A stretch of DNA of 24,945 nucleotides, taken from Spirochaetaceae bacterium UBA4077 (GTDB lineage: Bacteria; Spirochaetota; Spirochaetia; Treponematales; Rectinemataceae). A model generated the notes under the pieces. The model saw nothing but the letters and a program-made list of their open reading frames with translations, did not search any database and had not been told where the DNA came from. Positions 8,094-15,491 of the stretch are shown one piece after another. The translations under genes and the position numbers were made by a program. The DNA lies in the NCBI GenBank assembly GCA_002383375.1, contig DFYR01000068.1, positions 55,174 to 80,118 on the forward strand, written 5' to 3'. Positions within the stretch are counted from its first letter, which is position 1. Every line of letters begins with the position of its first letter.

Positions 8094-9515
8094 TCAGTCG
8101 AGTTCGGATGAAGTGAGGGTCCAGGTCGCGCTATCAGCCCTGGACCAGGCGAGCCGCTTTACCACTATCTCGCCGGGAGCGCCGATCTCCAGGTCGACGC
8201 TGCGGCCGCCTGACGCCTGGACGGTGAGTTTGACTGCCTGGGCGTTGGAGCTCCACAGTGTAAGGGCGTTGGTGACGTTGATATTGATGCTCTCGCCCTT
8301 GGTATAATACTTCTCCACCCATTCCTTGCGGTCGGCTTCGTAACGCAAGAGACAATTGCCGCGGAAGCTGACCTGGACAATGAAGGGGTAGGGACCCCTG
8401 GTCGACCTGAGGACAACCGTATCCTGGGGCTTGGAAGGAGTTAGAGGCATGGGCGCCTGGGGCACCGTGACTTCTCCTGTGGAAGCAACTTCTTCTGAAG
8501 CGCCCTCCAGGAAGCTTACCTTCATTAGGGCGCCGGATGCGGAGCGGTCTTTTTGGAAATCCTCTAGCGCCAAGAGGATATCCGGAATCCCGTTCGCGTC
8601 CGGATCGAGTTCGGTCGATTCACCCAGCCTCAGCTCCCTGGCGCCGAAGGGGGTTTCGAGAGAAACCGTTTCGCCGATTTTTCCGAGGCTTATCCTATAC
8701 ACATCCTCTGCGAAGGGTATCAGGAGACTGTCACCCGGATAGAGGCGTTTCTGGAAATCCCCGCCCTCGACCTTGTACTCCGTTGGCCCTGGACTTTCCT
8801 GGGCGCCGGTTGAATTCCCATGAAGTCTTCCGCCGGCGATTACCCAGAGCACGGCTGCGCCAATTATAAGGACCACCAGTATCCCCATCACGATATTCCG
8901 CAACGGTGGCTTCTGGCCTACTGCTTCGGTTTTCTGTTCTTCGGCCTTGGGTTCCTGCGGAATCGATGTTTCAATTTTTTCGGGTGATTTTGGCGTAGCA
9001 ATCGAAGGTTCTTTTTTCTTCTTGTGCTGCGTTGCGGCCTTGGTTGCCGGCTTGTGCTCGGCTTGGCTCGTATCTTCGGTCTTTTCTTGGGATGCTTCGG
9101 ATCTAGTCTGTCCTGCCGGAGCCGAAGGCTCTGGAACTTTGACGGGTGCGGTTCCGGAGGTAGGGAATGTATTGGTTGTAGGGCTCGACTCTGTGGAGCT
9201 GGGCGCTTGGCCGACCGGTTCTTTTCCCAGTGGGCGATCGGCGGCCTTCTGCGAAATTTGAGAATCCCCAGCCGGCTCAACGGTCGTTTCTTTTGATCTG
9301 TAGCGTCTGATCAGAGCTTCGGCGTCCAGTCCCAGATAGTCAGCGTAATTCCTGATAAAACCGATAATGTAGGGTTCTCCGGGAAAGCCAGTATAGTCGT
9401 CGTTTTCAAGCTTGGAGAGAAAACGGACGCTTATGTTGGTCTCGTCTGCTATGCTGTCCAGCGTAAGGCCCTTGGAGAGACGAGTTTCTTGCAGAATCGA
9501 TCCAATCTTCGCCAT
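8094..9515 (-). CDS. rodZ: RodZ-like cytoskeletal/cell-shape membrane protein
   Basis: RodZ links the MreB cytoskeleton to the cell-wall elongation machinery through a cytoplasmic helix-turn-helix and a periplasmic domain. Here residues 3-75 form the RodZ-type HTH (LQETRLSKGLTLDSIADETNISVRFL... GEPYIIGFIRNYADYLGLDAEAL). It is followed by a long Pro/Ser/Thr/Lys/Glu-rich linker (about 76-205), one membrane helix (about 207-229, RNIVMGILVVLIIGAAVLWVIAGG) and a periplasmic part of about 240 residues. The end (GSIQ-like strands ALTLWSSNAQAVKLTV, SVDLEIGAPGEIVVK) resembles the DUF4115 tail of RodZ. The middle of the periplasmic part (about 245-330) is extra relative to a minimal RodZ. The ATG at 9515 fits the HTH N-terminus, although its ribosome site is weak. 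Without mreB nearby the exact role is inferred; spirochaetes often carry only such RodZ-like proteins. Confidence 0.85.
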   Translation of the reverse strand: MAKIGSILQETRLSKGLTLDSIADETNISVRFLSKLENDDYTGFPGEPYIIGFIRNYADYLGLDAEALIRRYRSKETTVEPAGDSQISQKAADRPLGKEPVGQAPSSTESSPTTNTFPTSGTAPVKVPEPSAPAGQTRSEASQEKTEDTSQAEHKPATKAATQHKKKKEPSIATPKSPEKIETSIPQEPKAEEQKTEAVGQKPPLRNIVMGILVVLIIGAAVLWVIAGGRLHGNSTGAQESPGPTEYKVEGGDFQKRLYPGDSLLIPFAEDVYRISLGKIGETVSLETPFGARELRLGESTELDPDANGIPDILLALEDFQKDRSASGALMKVSFLEGASEEVASTGEVTVPQAPMPLTPSKPQDTVVLRSTRGPYPFIVQVSFRGNCLLRYEADRKEWVEKYYTKGESININVTNALTLWSSNAQAVKLTVQASGGRSVDLEIGAPGEIVVKRLAWSRADSATWTLTSSELD

Positions 9516-9535
9516 CCCGGCTATCTTACCTTTCT

Positions 9536-10213
9536 TTACTGAAAAAGGAAATTGTTATATACGTTCGCGCTGGCAGGCGCGTCGTACAGAAATCGGGTCG
9601 CGGGAATATTCTGGTTCAGCTTCATGGATGAAAGATCGAAGGAGATTTTCTCGTTGGCCACGGTCCAGCCCTCGAGCCTCACCATGAGAAGACTGGATTC
9701 CGAAACCGAGATCCGTACGGTCTTGAATCCCTCAGAGACGGTCTTTCGGGTGAGTAAAAGCCTTTGGACCATCTCACCCGATTGGCCATCCAGGGGCTCA
9801 GCCTGGGGAGGGGACTTTTCCCAGGCAATAGTGTAATTACGCTTCATCATAGAAAGACCTTCCCGCGAGGCGAGGGCAACCGAGGCCGCCCCAAGGCCTG
9901 CGCTTCCGGTCTCCTGCTGGAGCACAGCCCTGTACTGGGGTATGTATACCACCAGGCGTTCCCCGTCGAAGACAATAACCTGGTCAGCGGGTTGGGTGAA
10001 ATCGATCCTGAGCAGCGAGGGCGACTTGAAGAAAAGCTTGCCCTTCATTATCTGGCCGCTGGAATTGATCTGTATAGCCGCTTCGTAATCATAGATTTCC
10101 GCGTAGCGATCCGAAACCTTGGCGAAGAATTGCTCTGCCGTGGCGATTTCCTGGGTAAAGGCCGCCGTGGAAAAAGCAAGAAGAGCCAATAAAAGGAATA
10201 TTGTTTTCTTCAT
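9536..10213 (-). CDS. lolA: LolA-like outer-membrane lipoprotein carrier
   Basis: LolA proteins are periplasmic chaperones that ferry lipoproteins from the inner to the outer membrane. The 225-residue product begins with a signal peptide (MKKTIFLLLALLAFSTAAFTQ) and continues with the LolA-fold pattern: a helix (EQFFAKVSDRYAEIYDYEAAIQI), then beta-strands GKLFFKSPSLLRIDFTQPADQVIVFDGERLVVYIPQYRAVLQQ, which match the LolA strands that carry the lipid-binding cavity. Sequence identity to classical LolA is low, as is usual outside Proteobacteria, so a different lipid or lipoprotein client is possible. The ATG at 10213 is 4 bp after the pfp stop, with GGAAGG upstream inside pfp. It is the second gene of the five-gene unit, next to rodZ-like, which fits an envelope role. 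The window encodes at least two predicted lipoproteins that could be clients. Confidence 0.8.
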   Translation of the reverse strand: MKKTIFLLLALLAFSTAAFTQEIATAEQFFAKVSDRYAEIYDYEAAIQINSSGQIMKGKLFFKSPSLLRIDFTQPADQVIVFDGERLVVYIPQYRAVLQQETGSAGLGAASVALASREGLSMMKRNYTIAWEKSPPQAEPLDGQSGEMVQRLLLTRKTVSEGFKTVRISVSESSLLMVRLEGWTVANEKISFDLSSMKLNQNIPATRFLYDAPASANVYNNFLFQ

Positions 10214-10217
10214 AGGC

Positions 10218-11879
10218 TCATTTACCTTCCAACTGTAAGAGGATGCTCGGCATGTCCGTCACCGCAGGCGGGCCGAAATACTGGATACTCCCCGGCAGCC
10301 TATAGTCTGAGGTCTTGGACCACTGATCACGCTGCTCTGCGAAAAGCTTGAACGGCTTGCCTTCGAGCTCCACCAGGGCTTTTCTGATTACCGGTTTGTC
10401 GGCGCCGTGGCGGCGTTCGATATTCATCATGGAGACCAGGGGTATGCCGCCGGGAATCCATTCGGAGGCGGGTGCTGCCAGGTTGCGTATAGAGGCAATA
10501 TAGCCCGAAAGCCCGTTGAGGGCTAACAGGAAGGCCGTATAGCCCAGGGAGTAGCAATAATCAGCATCGAAATTGGTCGGGAATGCGCATCGTCCTTCGT
10601 AGCCCATAAAATGAGTCTGATAGTCGAACTTGCCCTTATACCTTCCCTGGGCAGCCATGGCAGCCAGCTTATCCTTTACCATGGCCACGAGAAGCTTTTC
10701 TGTTTCTATCCTTGAAACCTGGACGTTGCCGTGGGGATCCCTGTCCCAGCAGAGCTGGGCGCGGATGTCTGATGGGAGCGAGAGAAAGAGAGCCTTGGCC
10801 TCTGCTGCAGGCAGGCGCTGGGCGACAAAGTCTACCTGGGCATCCAGGGAGGAAAGGGCCTTGAATGCGTCGGCGTTTTTGGCCAGCAGTTCGTTGATGC
10901 CGGCGATCAGAGTTTTCATCTCAGGGATGAATTCGATGAGTCCCTCGGGAATGAGGATTACGCCGAAATTCTCCCCACCGGCAGCCCGCGCCGAGACCGA
11001 AGCTGCAATAGTCTCGATGATGGCTGAAAGGCTTATTTTTTTAGCCTCGATCTCCTCAGAGATGAGGGCGACGTTAGGCCTAGTCTGCAGGGCGCATTCC
11101 AGTGCGATATGGGAAGCCGAGCGGCCCATCAGCCTGATGAAATGCCAGTACTTTCTTCCCGAGGGAGCGTCCCGGCATATGTTGCCGATCAACTCGGAGT
11201 ATACCTTTGTCGCCGTATCGAAACCGAAGGAAGCCTCTATCCATTCGTTCTTCAGATCGCCGTCTATGGTCTTGGGAACGCCTACGACGGCGATGGCCGC
11301 GCCGTGGGAGGCGAAATATTCCGCCAGGAGGGCCGCGTTGGTGTTGGAGTCGTCGCCGCCTACAACAACCAGGGCGTCCAGCTTATGCTGAAGGGCTACT
11401 GCCAGAGCCTTTGCGAACTGCTCCGGGCTTTCGATCTTGGTCCTTCCCGAGCCTATCATGTCGAAACCGCCGGTGTTCCTGTAGGAATCCACCAAAGTGG
11501 CATCAATCTCCTGGAATTTGTTGTCCACCAGGCCTCCAGGACCGCCTTTGAAGCCGATGAGCCTGGATTCGACCGAGGCTTTTTTTAGGCCGTCGAAGAG
11601 CCCGGCGATGACGTTGTGCCCTCCGGGAGCAGGACCTCCTGACAGCAAAACGCCCAGGGTCATCGATTTTCCGCCGAAGGGATTGCCGCCAGAACTGAAT
11701 CTGACCGCAGGCTTGCCATAGCTGTGGGAGAATATCCGCTTCAGCGCTTCCTTATCTCGGGAAGGCTCGATGACGCTGACAGGGATGGCTTCGATCGCAG
11801 TGAGCGGAGCGCTAAGGATTTCGGGTATTTTGGGAATATAGGCGAACCTTGCGTTATGCAGTGGTGAGCGTTCAGCCAT
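10218..11879 (-). CDS. pfp: PPi-dependent 6-phosphofructokinase (diphosphate-fructose-6-phosphate 1-phosphotransferase), long form
   Basis: This enzyme phosphorylates fructose-6-phosphate with pyrophosphate rather than ATP, making the step reversible. The phosphoryl-donor residues identify the type: GGDDS at 174-178 (ATP enzymes have GGDGS) and PKTIDGD at 202-208 (ATP enzymes usually have PKTIDND). Other family motifs are LSGGPAPGGHNVIAGL (79-94), MGRSASHIALECAL, IPEGLIEFIPEM and GYEGRCAFPTNFDADYCYSLGY. At 553 residues it belongs to the long clade shared by spirochaetes, chlamydiae and plant PFP subunits. The ATG at 11879 is preceded by AGGAG with good spacing (9-10 bases). It is the first gene of the five-gene unit. 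Its upstream region carries an imperfect 18-bp palindrome that could be an operator. Very confident. Confidence 0.97.
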   Translation of the reverse strand: MAERSPLHNARFAYIPKIPEILSAPLTAIEAIPVSVIEPSRDKEALKRIFSHSYGKPAVRFSSGGNPFGGKSMTLGVLLSGGPAPGGHNVIAGLFDGLKKASVESRLIGFKGGPGGLVDNKFQEIDATLVDSYRNTGGFDMIGSGRTKIESPEQFAKALAVALQHKLDALVVVGGDDSNTNAALLAEYFASHGAAIAVVGVPKTIDGDLKNEWIEASFGFDTATKVYSELIGNICRDAPSGRKYWHFIRLMGRSASHIALECALQTRPNVALISEEIEAKKISLSAIIETIAASVSARAAGGENFGVILIPEGLIEFIPEMKTLIAGINELLAKNADAFKALSSLDAQVDFVAQRLPAAEAKALFLSLPSDIRAQLCWDRDPHGNVQVSRIETEKLLVAMVKDKLAAMAAQGRYKGKFDYQTHFMGYEGRCAFPTNFDADYCYSLGYTAFLLALNGLSGYIASIRNLAAPASEWIPGGIPLVSMMNIERRHGADKPVIRKALVELEGKPFKLFAEQRDQWSKTSDYRLPGSIQYFGPPAVTDMPSILLQLEGK

Positions 11880-11902
11880 TGTTCTGATCTCCTACGGTAA
11901 AT

Positions 11903-11920
11903 ATGGTTAATACTATCCAT
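11903..11920. promoter_or_regulatory. Imperfect 18-bp palindrome upstream of pfp (possible operator)
   Basis: ATGGTTAATACTATCCAT matches its own reverse complement at 14 of 18 positions, with perfect ATGG/CCAT ends. It lies 24-41 bases upstream of the pfp start, in the 162-bp divergent gap between pfp and the LysM gene, where a regulator could affect both. The remainder of this gap shows no clear -35/-10 pair on either strand. Regulator unknown. Confidence 0.3.
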
Positions 11921-12041
11921 TTGCCGCTAAAAAGAAAAGGGATGAGGAAGCCTGAAAGTCGAAAGGCAGAACCTCCGGCGGCGCTAAAACTGGTTTATCC
12001 TTAACCCCCTCAGGCTTTCAGCCGATACATCAAAAAGACAT

Positions 12042-13124
12042 ATGAGACGACGCGCAACATTAAGCATAGCGGCTGTGTTTTTTCTATTCTCGGCTGCATT
12101 TCTCGCCGCGGCGGAGGGACAGGTTTCGAGCCATATCCTGGCCAAGGGTGAGACCCTCTACTCTGTTTCGAGAAAATATAACATCCCCTACGAGGCCTTG
12201 GCTGCCGCCAATAACATCAGCGATCCTACTAAAATGCGGATAGGTACGGTATTGGTTATTCCTTCGGTGCACAGAGTGGCCAAGGGCGAGACGCTGTACG
12301 GCATTGCGCGGCAGTACGGCATCAGCCTTCAGGAACTGCTCTCGGCGAACAAACTGAACAGTTCTTACATTTTGAAAATCGACGATATCCTTGTCATCCC
12401 CGGAAAAAAAGTCGGGACGACGGTGGACAGCAACCTTATACCTCCTCCTCAGGGATCGGTGGCCAAGGTAGATACGCCAAGTCCTTCGACCGGCAGTAGT
12501 TCCAGTTCAACAACCATCCAGCTGCCGGCACCTCAACCCCAGCCTAATCCTTCGCCTGCTGTCCAGAATTCTTCAGCCCAGGCAAACGGCTCAAGCTCGC
12601 CGCCTGCGGTAAGGCAGACAACGACCACGGTCCAGAACTCTGCCGCGTCACAACAGCCCACGATCCCACAACAACCTGCTGCAGCCCAGCAACCAAGCTC
12701 CATCACTCCGCAGTCTCAAAGCGCCGTTCCCCTGCCCGAACCCGTAAAAACCCACGACAAGGCAGTGGATCCCAATATCGGCTGGCCTGCAAAGGGTCAA
12801 GCCATGTACCTGGACGGCAAGCTTGAGGGAGTCATGTTCAAGGTTGCTCCAGGCGAATCCGCCAGGACCGTCGCCTCGGGGACGGTAGTCTCGGCGGGGC
12901 CTTCCAGGGGCTTCAACCAGGTAGCCTTCGTCCAGGCTAAATCCGGCTATGTCTATGTCTACGGCGGCAACGAAACCCTTTATGTAAAAACAGGGGATCA
13001 GGTGAGTTCCGGTAAGGAGATCGGCCGTATAGGGCTGGATGCCAAGGACGGCTCCCCCATCGCCTATTTCTTCGTGTTCAGGAACGGCCAGCCGATAGAC
13101 CCAGCCCTGGCACCCAGGGACTGA
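12042..13124 (+). CDS. Secreted protein with two LysM domains and a degenerate LytM/M23 domain
   Basis: The 360-residue product has a signal peptide (RRRATLSIAAVFFLFSAAFLAAAEG). Two LysM peptidoglycan-binding domains follow at about 31-73 (HILAKGETLYSVSRKYNIP...VLVIP) and 77-120 (HRVAKGETLYGIARQYGIS...ILVIP). A long Ser/Pro/Gln-rich linker (about 125-240) leads to a C-terminal domain starting GWPAKG that follows the M23/LytM strand order (VASGTVVSAG, VYGGNETLYVKTGDQVSSGKEIGRIG, AYFFVFRNGQPIDP). In active M23 enzymes zinc is held by HxxxD and HxH; here the first site reads MYLDG and the second YFFVF, with no histidines. It is therefore probably a non-enzymatic activator or scaffold, like NlpD/EnvC, in the periplasm. 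The ATG at 12042 has only a weak ribosome site (AAAGA). It is monocistronic, facing the gntR terminator. Confidence 0.92.
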   Translation: MRRRATLSIAAVFFLFSAAFLAAAEGQVSSHILAKGETLYSVSRKYNIPYEALAAANNISDPTKMRIGTVLVIPSVHRVAKGETLYGIARQYGISLQELLSANKLNSSYILKIDDILVIPGKKVGTTVDSNLIPPPQGSVAKVDTPSPSTGSSSSSTTIQLPAPQPQPNPSPAVQNSSAQANGSSSPPAVRQTTTTVQNSAASQQPTIPQQPAAAQQPSSITPQSQSAVPLPEPVKTHDKAVDPNIGWPAKGQAMYLDGKLEGVMFKVAPGESARTVASGTVVSAGPSRGFNQVAFVQAKSGYVYVYGGNETLYVKTGDQVSSGKEIGRIGLDAKDGSPIAYFFVFRNGQPIDPALAPRD

Positions 13125-13163
13125 GAGAGCCGAATTCTCCTAATTCACTATTTCCAATAAAAA

Positions 13164-13199
13164 GCCAGGCGCAAAAGGCTGTTGCCTTTTGCGCCTGGC
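13164..13199 (-). terminator. Intrinsic terminator for nagA-gntR
   Basis: A perfect 16-bp inverted repeat (GCCAGGCGCAAAAGGC, loop TGTT, GCCTTTTGCGCCTGGC). Read on the minus strand it is followed at once by TTTTTATTGG, as in a Rho-independent terminator, so it ends transcripts from gntR about 160 bases after its stop. On the plus strand there is no immediate T run, although the stem may still slow transcription from the LysM gene. Confidence 0.8.
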
Positions 13200-13299
13200 G
13201 GTGCGCCTATATCTCAATTTTTCAGCTACAAGGCCGGTATCGAGTAAGCAGGTTCAGAATAGAAGGATCGCCTTGTTCACGGAATCTTCCGGTGTTTTT

Positions 13300-13327
13300 A
13301 TCCTGGCGATATTTTTAATCCTGGCGA
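13300..13327. repeat. Short tandem direct repeat, 18-bp period
   Basis: ATCCTGGCGA occurs at 13300-13309 and again at 13318-13327, each preceded by a T-rich run. It sits in the 234-bp gap between the LysM gene and gntR, 32 bases beyond the gntR stop. The rest of the gap, other than the terminator hairpin, shows nothing I can name. Confidence 0.4.
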
Positions 13328-13358
13328 GTTTTAGATTGAATTTCTTCTCCGCTGAGAC

Positions 13359-14057
13359 TCACTGGGTTTGGGCCAGCGCTTCCTTGAAATGCTCGAGCAG
13401 CATTTGCCTTACCTTGGCAGGATTTTTTTCTTCTATGGCGTTTACCAAGGCTTCGTGGAGATCGACAAATTCCACCATGTCCTGGGTGCGGTATCGATTC
13501 ATCAGCGTGAGGCTGCGCTGAACGGTGGCGAATATCTTGATGAGGCTCAAAAGAAGGGCATTTCCCTGGTCACGGTAAAGAGAAAGATGGAATAAGGTAT
13601 GAAGCTGTATCATCGACGCTTCGGCTCCTCCGTCGGCGACAAGGCGGCGCATCGCGTCAATGATGTCCCGCAGCTGCTTGATCTGGCTTTCGCCATAATG
13701 TCCGGTGTAGCGCTCCAGGAAGACTCCCTCAAGGGAGATTCTGACGTCCAGGATGTCCGAGAAATCGTTCCCGTCCATATCGAGACCGTAGCTGAGATTC
13801 TCCAGGATGGCATCGAAATTGAAGGGTTTGAGAAAACGGCCGATCCCCGGGCGCACCTCAATGATCCCCAGCGCTTCCAGGCTTTTAAGAGCCTCGCGCA
13901 CCGCGGTTCTGCTGACATTGAGGCGCGAGGCCAGTTCGAGCTCGGTAGGGATCGGATCTCCGGCCTTGAGCCCGTTTTTAATAAAGTACAGTTTGAGATT
14001 TTCCTTGACCATGCTCGAAAGGTTATGCTTTTCGATGCTCTGGAGTTCAGCGACCAT
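13359..14057 (-). CDS. GntR-family transcriptional regulator, FadR/FCD subfamily
   Basis: This is a 232-residue DNA-binding regulator. Residues about 15-78 form the GntR winged helix (MVKENLKLYFIKNGLKAGD..PTELELASRLNVSRTAVREALKSLEALGIIEVRPGIGRFL). The rest is an all-helical FCD ligand-binding domain, with the usual D/H residues seen in DILDVRISLEG, HTLFHLSLY and DLHEALVNAI that often hold a metal and a small carboxylate or sugar-acid ligand. The ATG at 14057 is preceded by GGGGAAG. It overlaps the 3' end of nagA by 11 bases, so the two are probably translated together and the regulator likely controls nagA and itself, possibly in response to an amino-sugar derivative. That ligand is an inference; most GntR regulators of NAG pathways are of the HutC (NagR) subfamily, not FadR, which makes this pairing less standard. 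Confidence 0.92.
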   Translation of the reverse strand: MVAELQSIEKHNLSSMVKENLKLYFIKNGLKAGDPIPTELELASRLNVSRTAVREALKSLEALGIIEVRPGIGRFLKPFNFDAILENLSYGLDMDGNDFSDILDVRISLEGVFLERYTGHYGESQIKQLRDIIDAMRRLVADGGAEASMIQLHTLFHLSLYRDQGNALLLSLIKIFATVQRSLTLMNRYRTQDMVEFVDLHEALVNAIEEKNPAKVRQMLLEHFKEALAQTQ

Positions 14058-15216
14058 ACACCACTTCCCCGGAAATGACGCAAGTTTCGATTGTCAGCTT
14101 TCCCTCGTCGTGGGCTGGGCGGAATTTCGTCAGGCAGGCCGGGGTTCCGGGAACGAAATCTATCGTTTCCTGCGGAAGCCCGATCAGCCGCGCGGGAGTG
14201 ACGGTGCAGAGTCCTATCGTCTGGGCGAGCGAAGCTTTTGTCGCCTCGGCGAATCGCGCTATGCTGCGGTCCAGAAGGTGGCCGGCGCCGGCGAGAAACT
14301 CGGTTCCCTTAAGGCTTAAGTGGCCATCGCGGTTTACTTCCACTTCGATGTCGCCCCAGTTATAGACCCCTGGGGGACTGCCGGCCAAGAACGCCACGTC
14401 GCTCACCAGGATAAGCCGCTCCAAGCCCTTCGCCCTGGCGAAGGTCTTCAAGACATCGTCGGGCAGATGAAAGCCATCGGCGATTATGGATGCCGAGAGC
14501 CGGTCTTCCGCCAGCTGGTTCCAGATATAATTCTTAAGGCGGGGTATCAACGCGTTGCTGCCGTTGCCCAGGTGAGTCGACAGCCGGGCTCCGGCTGCGA
14601 CGGCGGCGCTGATAGCTTCCTGCGAGGCCGCTGTATGGCCTATGGATGCTATGACTCCTTCAGCGCTTATCTTAGCGATAAAATCGATCGCGCCTTCGGT
14701 TTCCGGCGCCAGCGTCACGATTCGGATTGCGCCTTCAGCGGCCTCCTGCCATTCCCTGAACTCCTCATAATCGGGATTTCGCACATGCTTTTTATCATGA
14801 GCGCCCCGGGGGCCATCGAGGGGTGAGATATAGGGTCCTTCGATATGAATGCCGGCGATGGCGGTTCGGGCGAGGGGGCTTTTTCTGCGCACACTGGCTA
14901 TCGCGGCGCAGCTTTCGGTGATTCTGTCTCGGGAGCCTGTGATGATCGTGGCGAGATGCCGTACCGTGCCTGAACTACCGAGGGCTCGGATTACCTGCTC
15001 TATTTCCTGCCTGCCCAGGCCTTTACTCGAGTAGTCGATGCCTGCGAAACCGTTTATCTGCAAGTCTATGAATCCAGGGCAGAGGTACGGAGCATCCGAA
15101 GGCTCTGCAACGGTTTTCTTGCCAGGAGCTAGACGCTCGACGGCTTCGATGCTATCGCCCTGGATATGGACCCGAATCATTTCATTGGTATGTATCTGAA
15201 TTCCCTCATATACCAT
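14047..15216 (-). CDS. nagA: N-acetylglucosamine-6-phosphate deacetylase
   Basis: NagA removes the acetyl group from GlcNAc-6-phosphate, feeding amino sugars into glycolysis and cell-wall recycling. Amidohydrolase motifs are visible: PGFIDLQINGFAG, the metal-binding Glu in HIEGPYISP, His in SIGHTAAS and in STHLGNGSN, and the catalytic Asp in LVSDVAFLAG. THLGNGSN replaces the more usual THLFNAM, so the enzyme may be a divergent NagA. I chose the ATG at 15216 (389 residues): AGGAG lies 6 bases upstream, its N-terminus MVYEGIQIHT aligns with the usual NagA start, and the predicted transcript begins only about 3 bases before the alternative ATG at 15255 (402 residues, GGAG 4 bases away). No nagB is visible here. 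It is the first gene of nagA-gntR. Confidence 0.93.
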   Translation of the reverse strand: MVYEGIQIHTNEMIRVHIQGDSIEAVERLAPGKKTVAEPSDAPYLCPGFIDLQINGFAGIDYSSKGLGRQEIEQVIRALGSSGTVRHLATIITGSRDRITESCAAIASVRRKSPLARTAIAGIHIEGPYISPLDGPRGAHDKKHVRNPDYEEFREWQEAAEGAIRIVTLAPETEGAIDFIAKISAEGVIASIGHTAASQEAISAAVAAGARLSTHLGNGSNALIPRLKNYIWNQLAEDRLSASIIADGFHLPDDVLKTFARAKGLERLILVSDVAFLAGSPPGVYNWGDIEVEVNRDGHLSLKGTEFLAGAGHLLDRSIARFAEATKASLAQTIGLCTVTPARLIGLPQETIDFVPGTPACLTKFRPAHDEGKLTIETCVISGEVVYGR

Positions 15217-15264
15217 TGCTTTCTCCTGAGCGCTGAATAGTTCGTTGTATGACATCCTACTCCG

Positions 15265-15293
15265 AGAATAAGAGCCTTATGCTAATCTGTCAA
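15265..15293 (-). promoter_or_regulatory. Sigma-70-type promoter for nagA-gntR
   Basis: On the minus strand TTGACA (15293-15288) and TATTCT (15270-15265) are separated by 17 bp; the -35 is perfect and the -10 matches 4 of 6. Expected transcript start is near 15258. This leaves a leader of about 40 bases before the ATG at 15216. Confidence 0.65.
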
Positions 15294-15364
15294 GAAGAAT
15301 TAATTTAAACAATCGCGGATATTACTGGCCAAAGGAGAAGGCTTGAAGGGCGAACCCATCGTTA

Positions 15365-15423
15365 AGCATTTTTTCATATGTAAATGCTATTTATTTATTC
15401 GCTCGGTAGTGTTATTGTATGAT
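15365..15423 (+). promoter_or_regulatory. AT-rich promoter region of the sigma-factor gene, with inverted repeat
   Basis: An AT-rich island in otherwise GC-rich DNA lies between nagA and the sigma gene. AGCATTT (15365-15371) and AAATGCT (15382-15388) form an inverted repeat around TTTCATATGT. Just after it are TTATTC (15395-15400) and TATGAT (15418-15423), 17 bp apart, a possible weak -35/-10. The repeat could be an operator next to the -35. The coding start is about 69 bases after the -10. Confidence 0.35.
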
Positions 15424-15491
15424 AATAAACCGTATTGCTTCCGGGCAGCTTTGCAACGGCTGACATTTTTTAAAGTAAGGGCCGAACGAAT

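Noticed and set aside
10630..11391. 253-residue open frame opposite pfp
   Set aside because: Ser/Ala-rich antisense shadow of a strongly conserved enzyme; no motif.
13189..13521. Hydrophobic plus-strand frame (FILAIFLILASF) between LysM and gntR
   Set aside because: Starts at the terminator hairpin, runs into gntR antisense and the hydrophobicity comes from the ATCCTGGCGA direct repeat.
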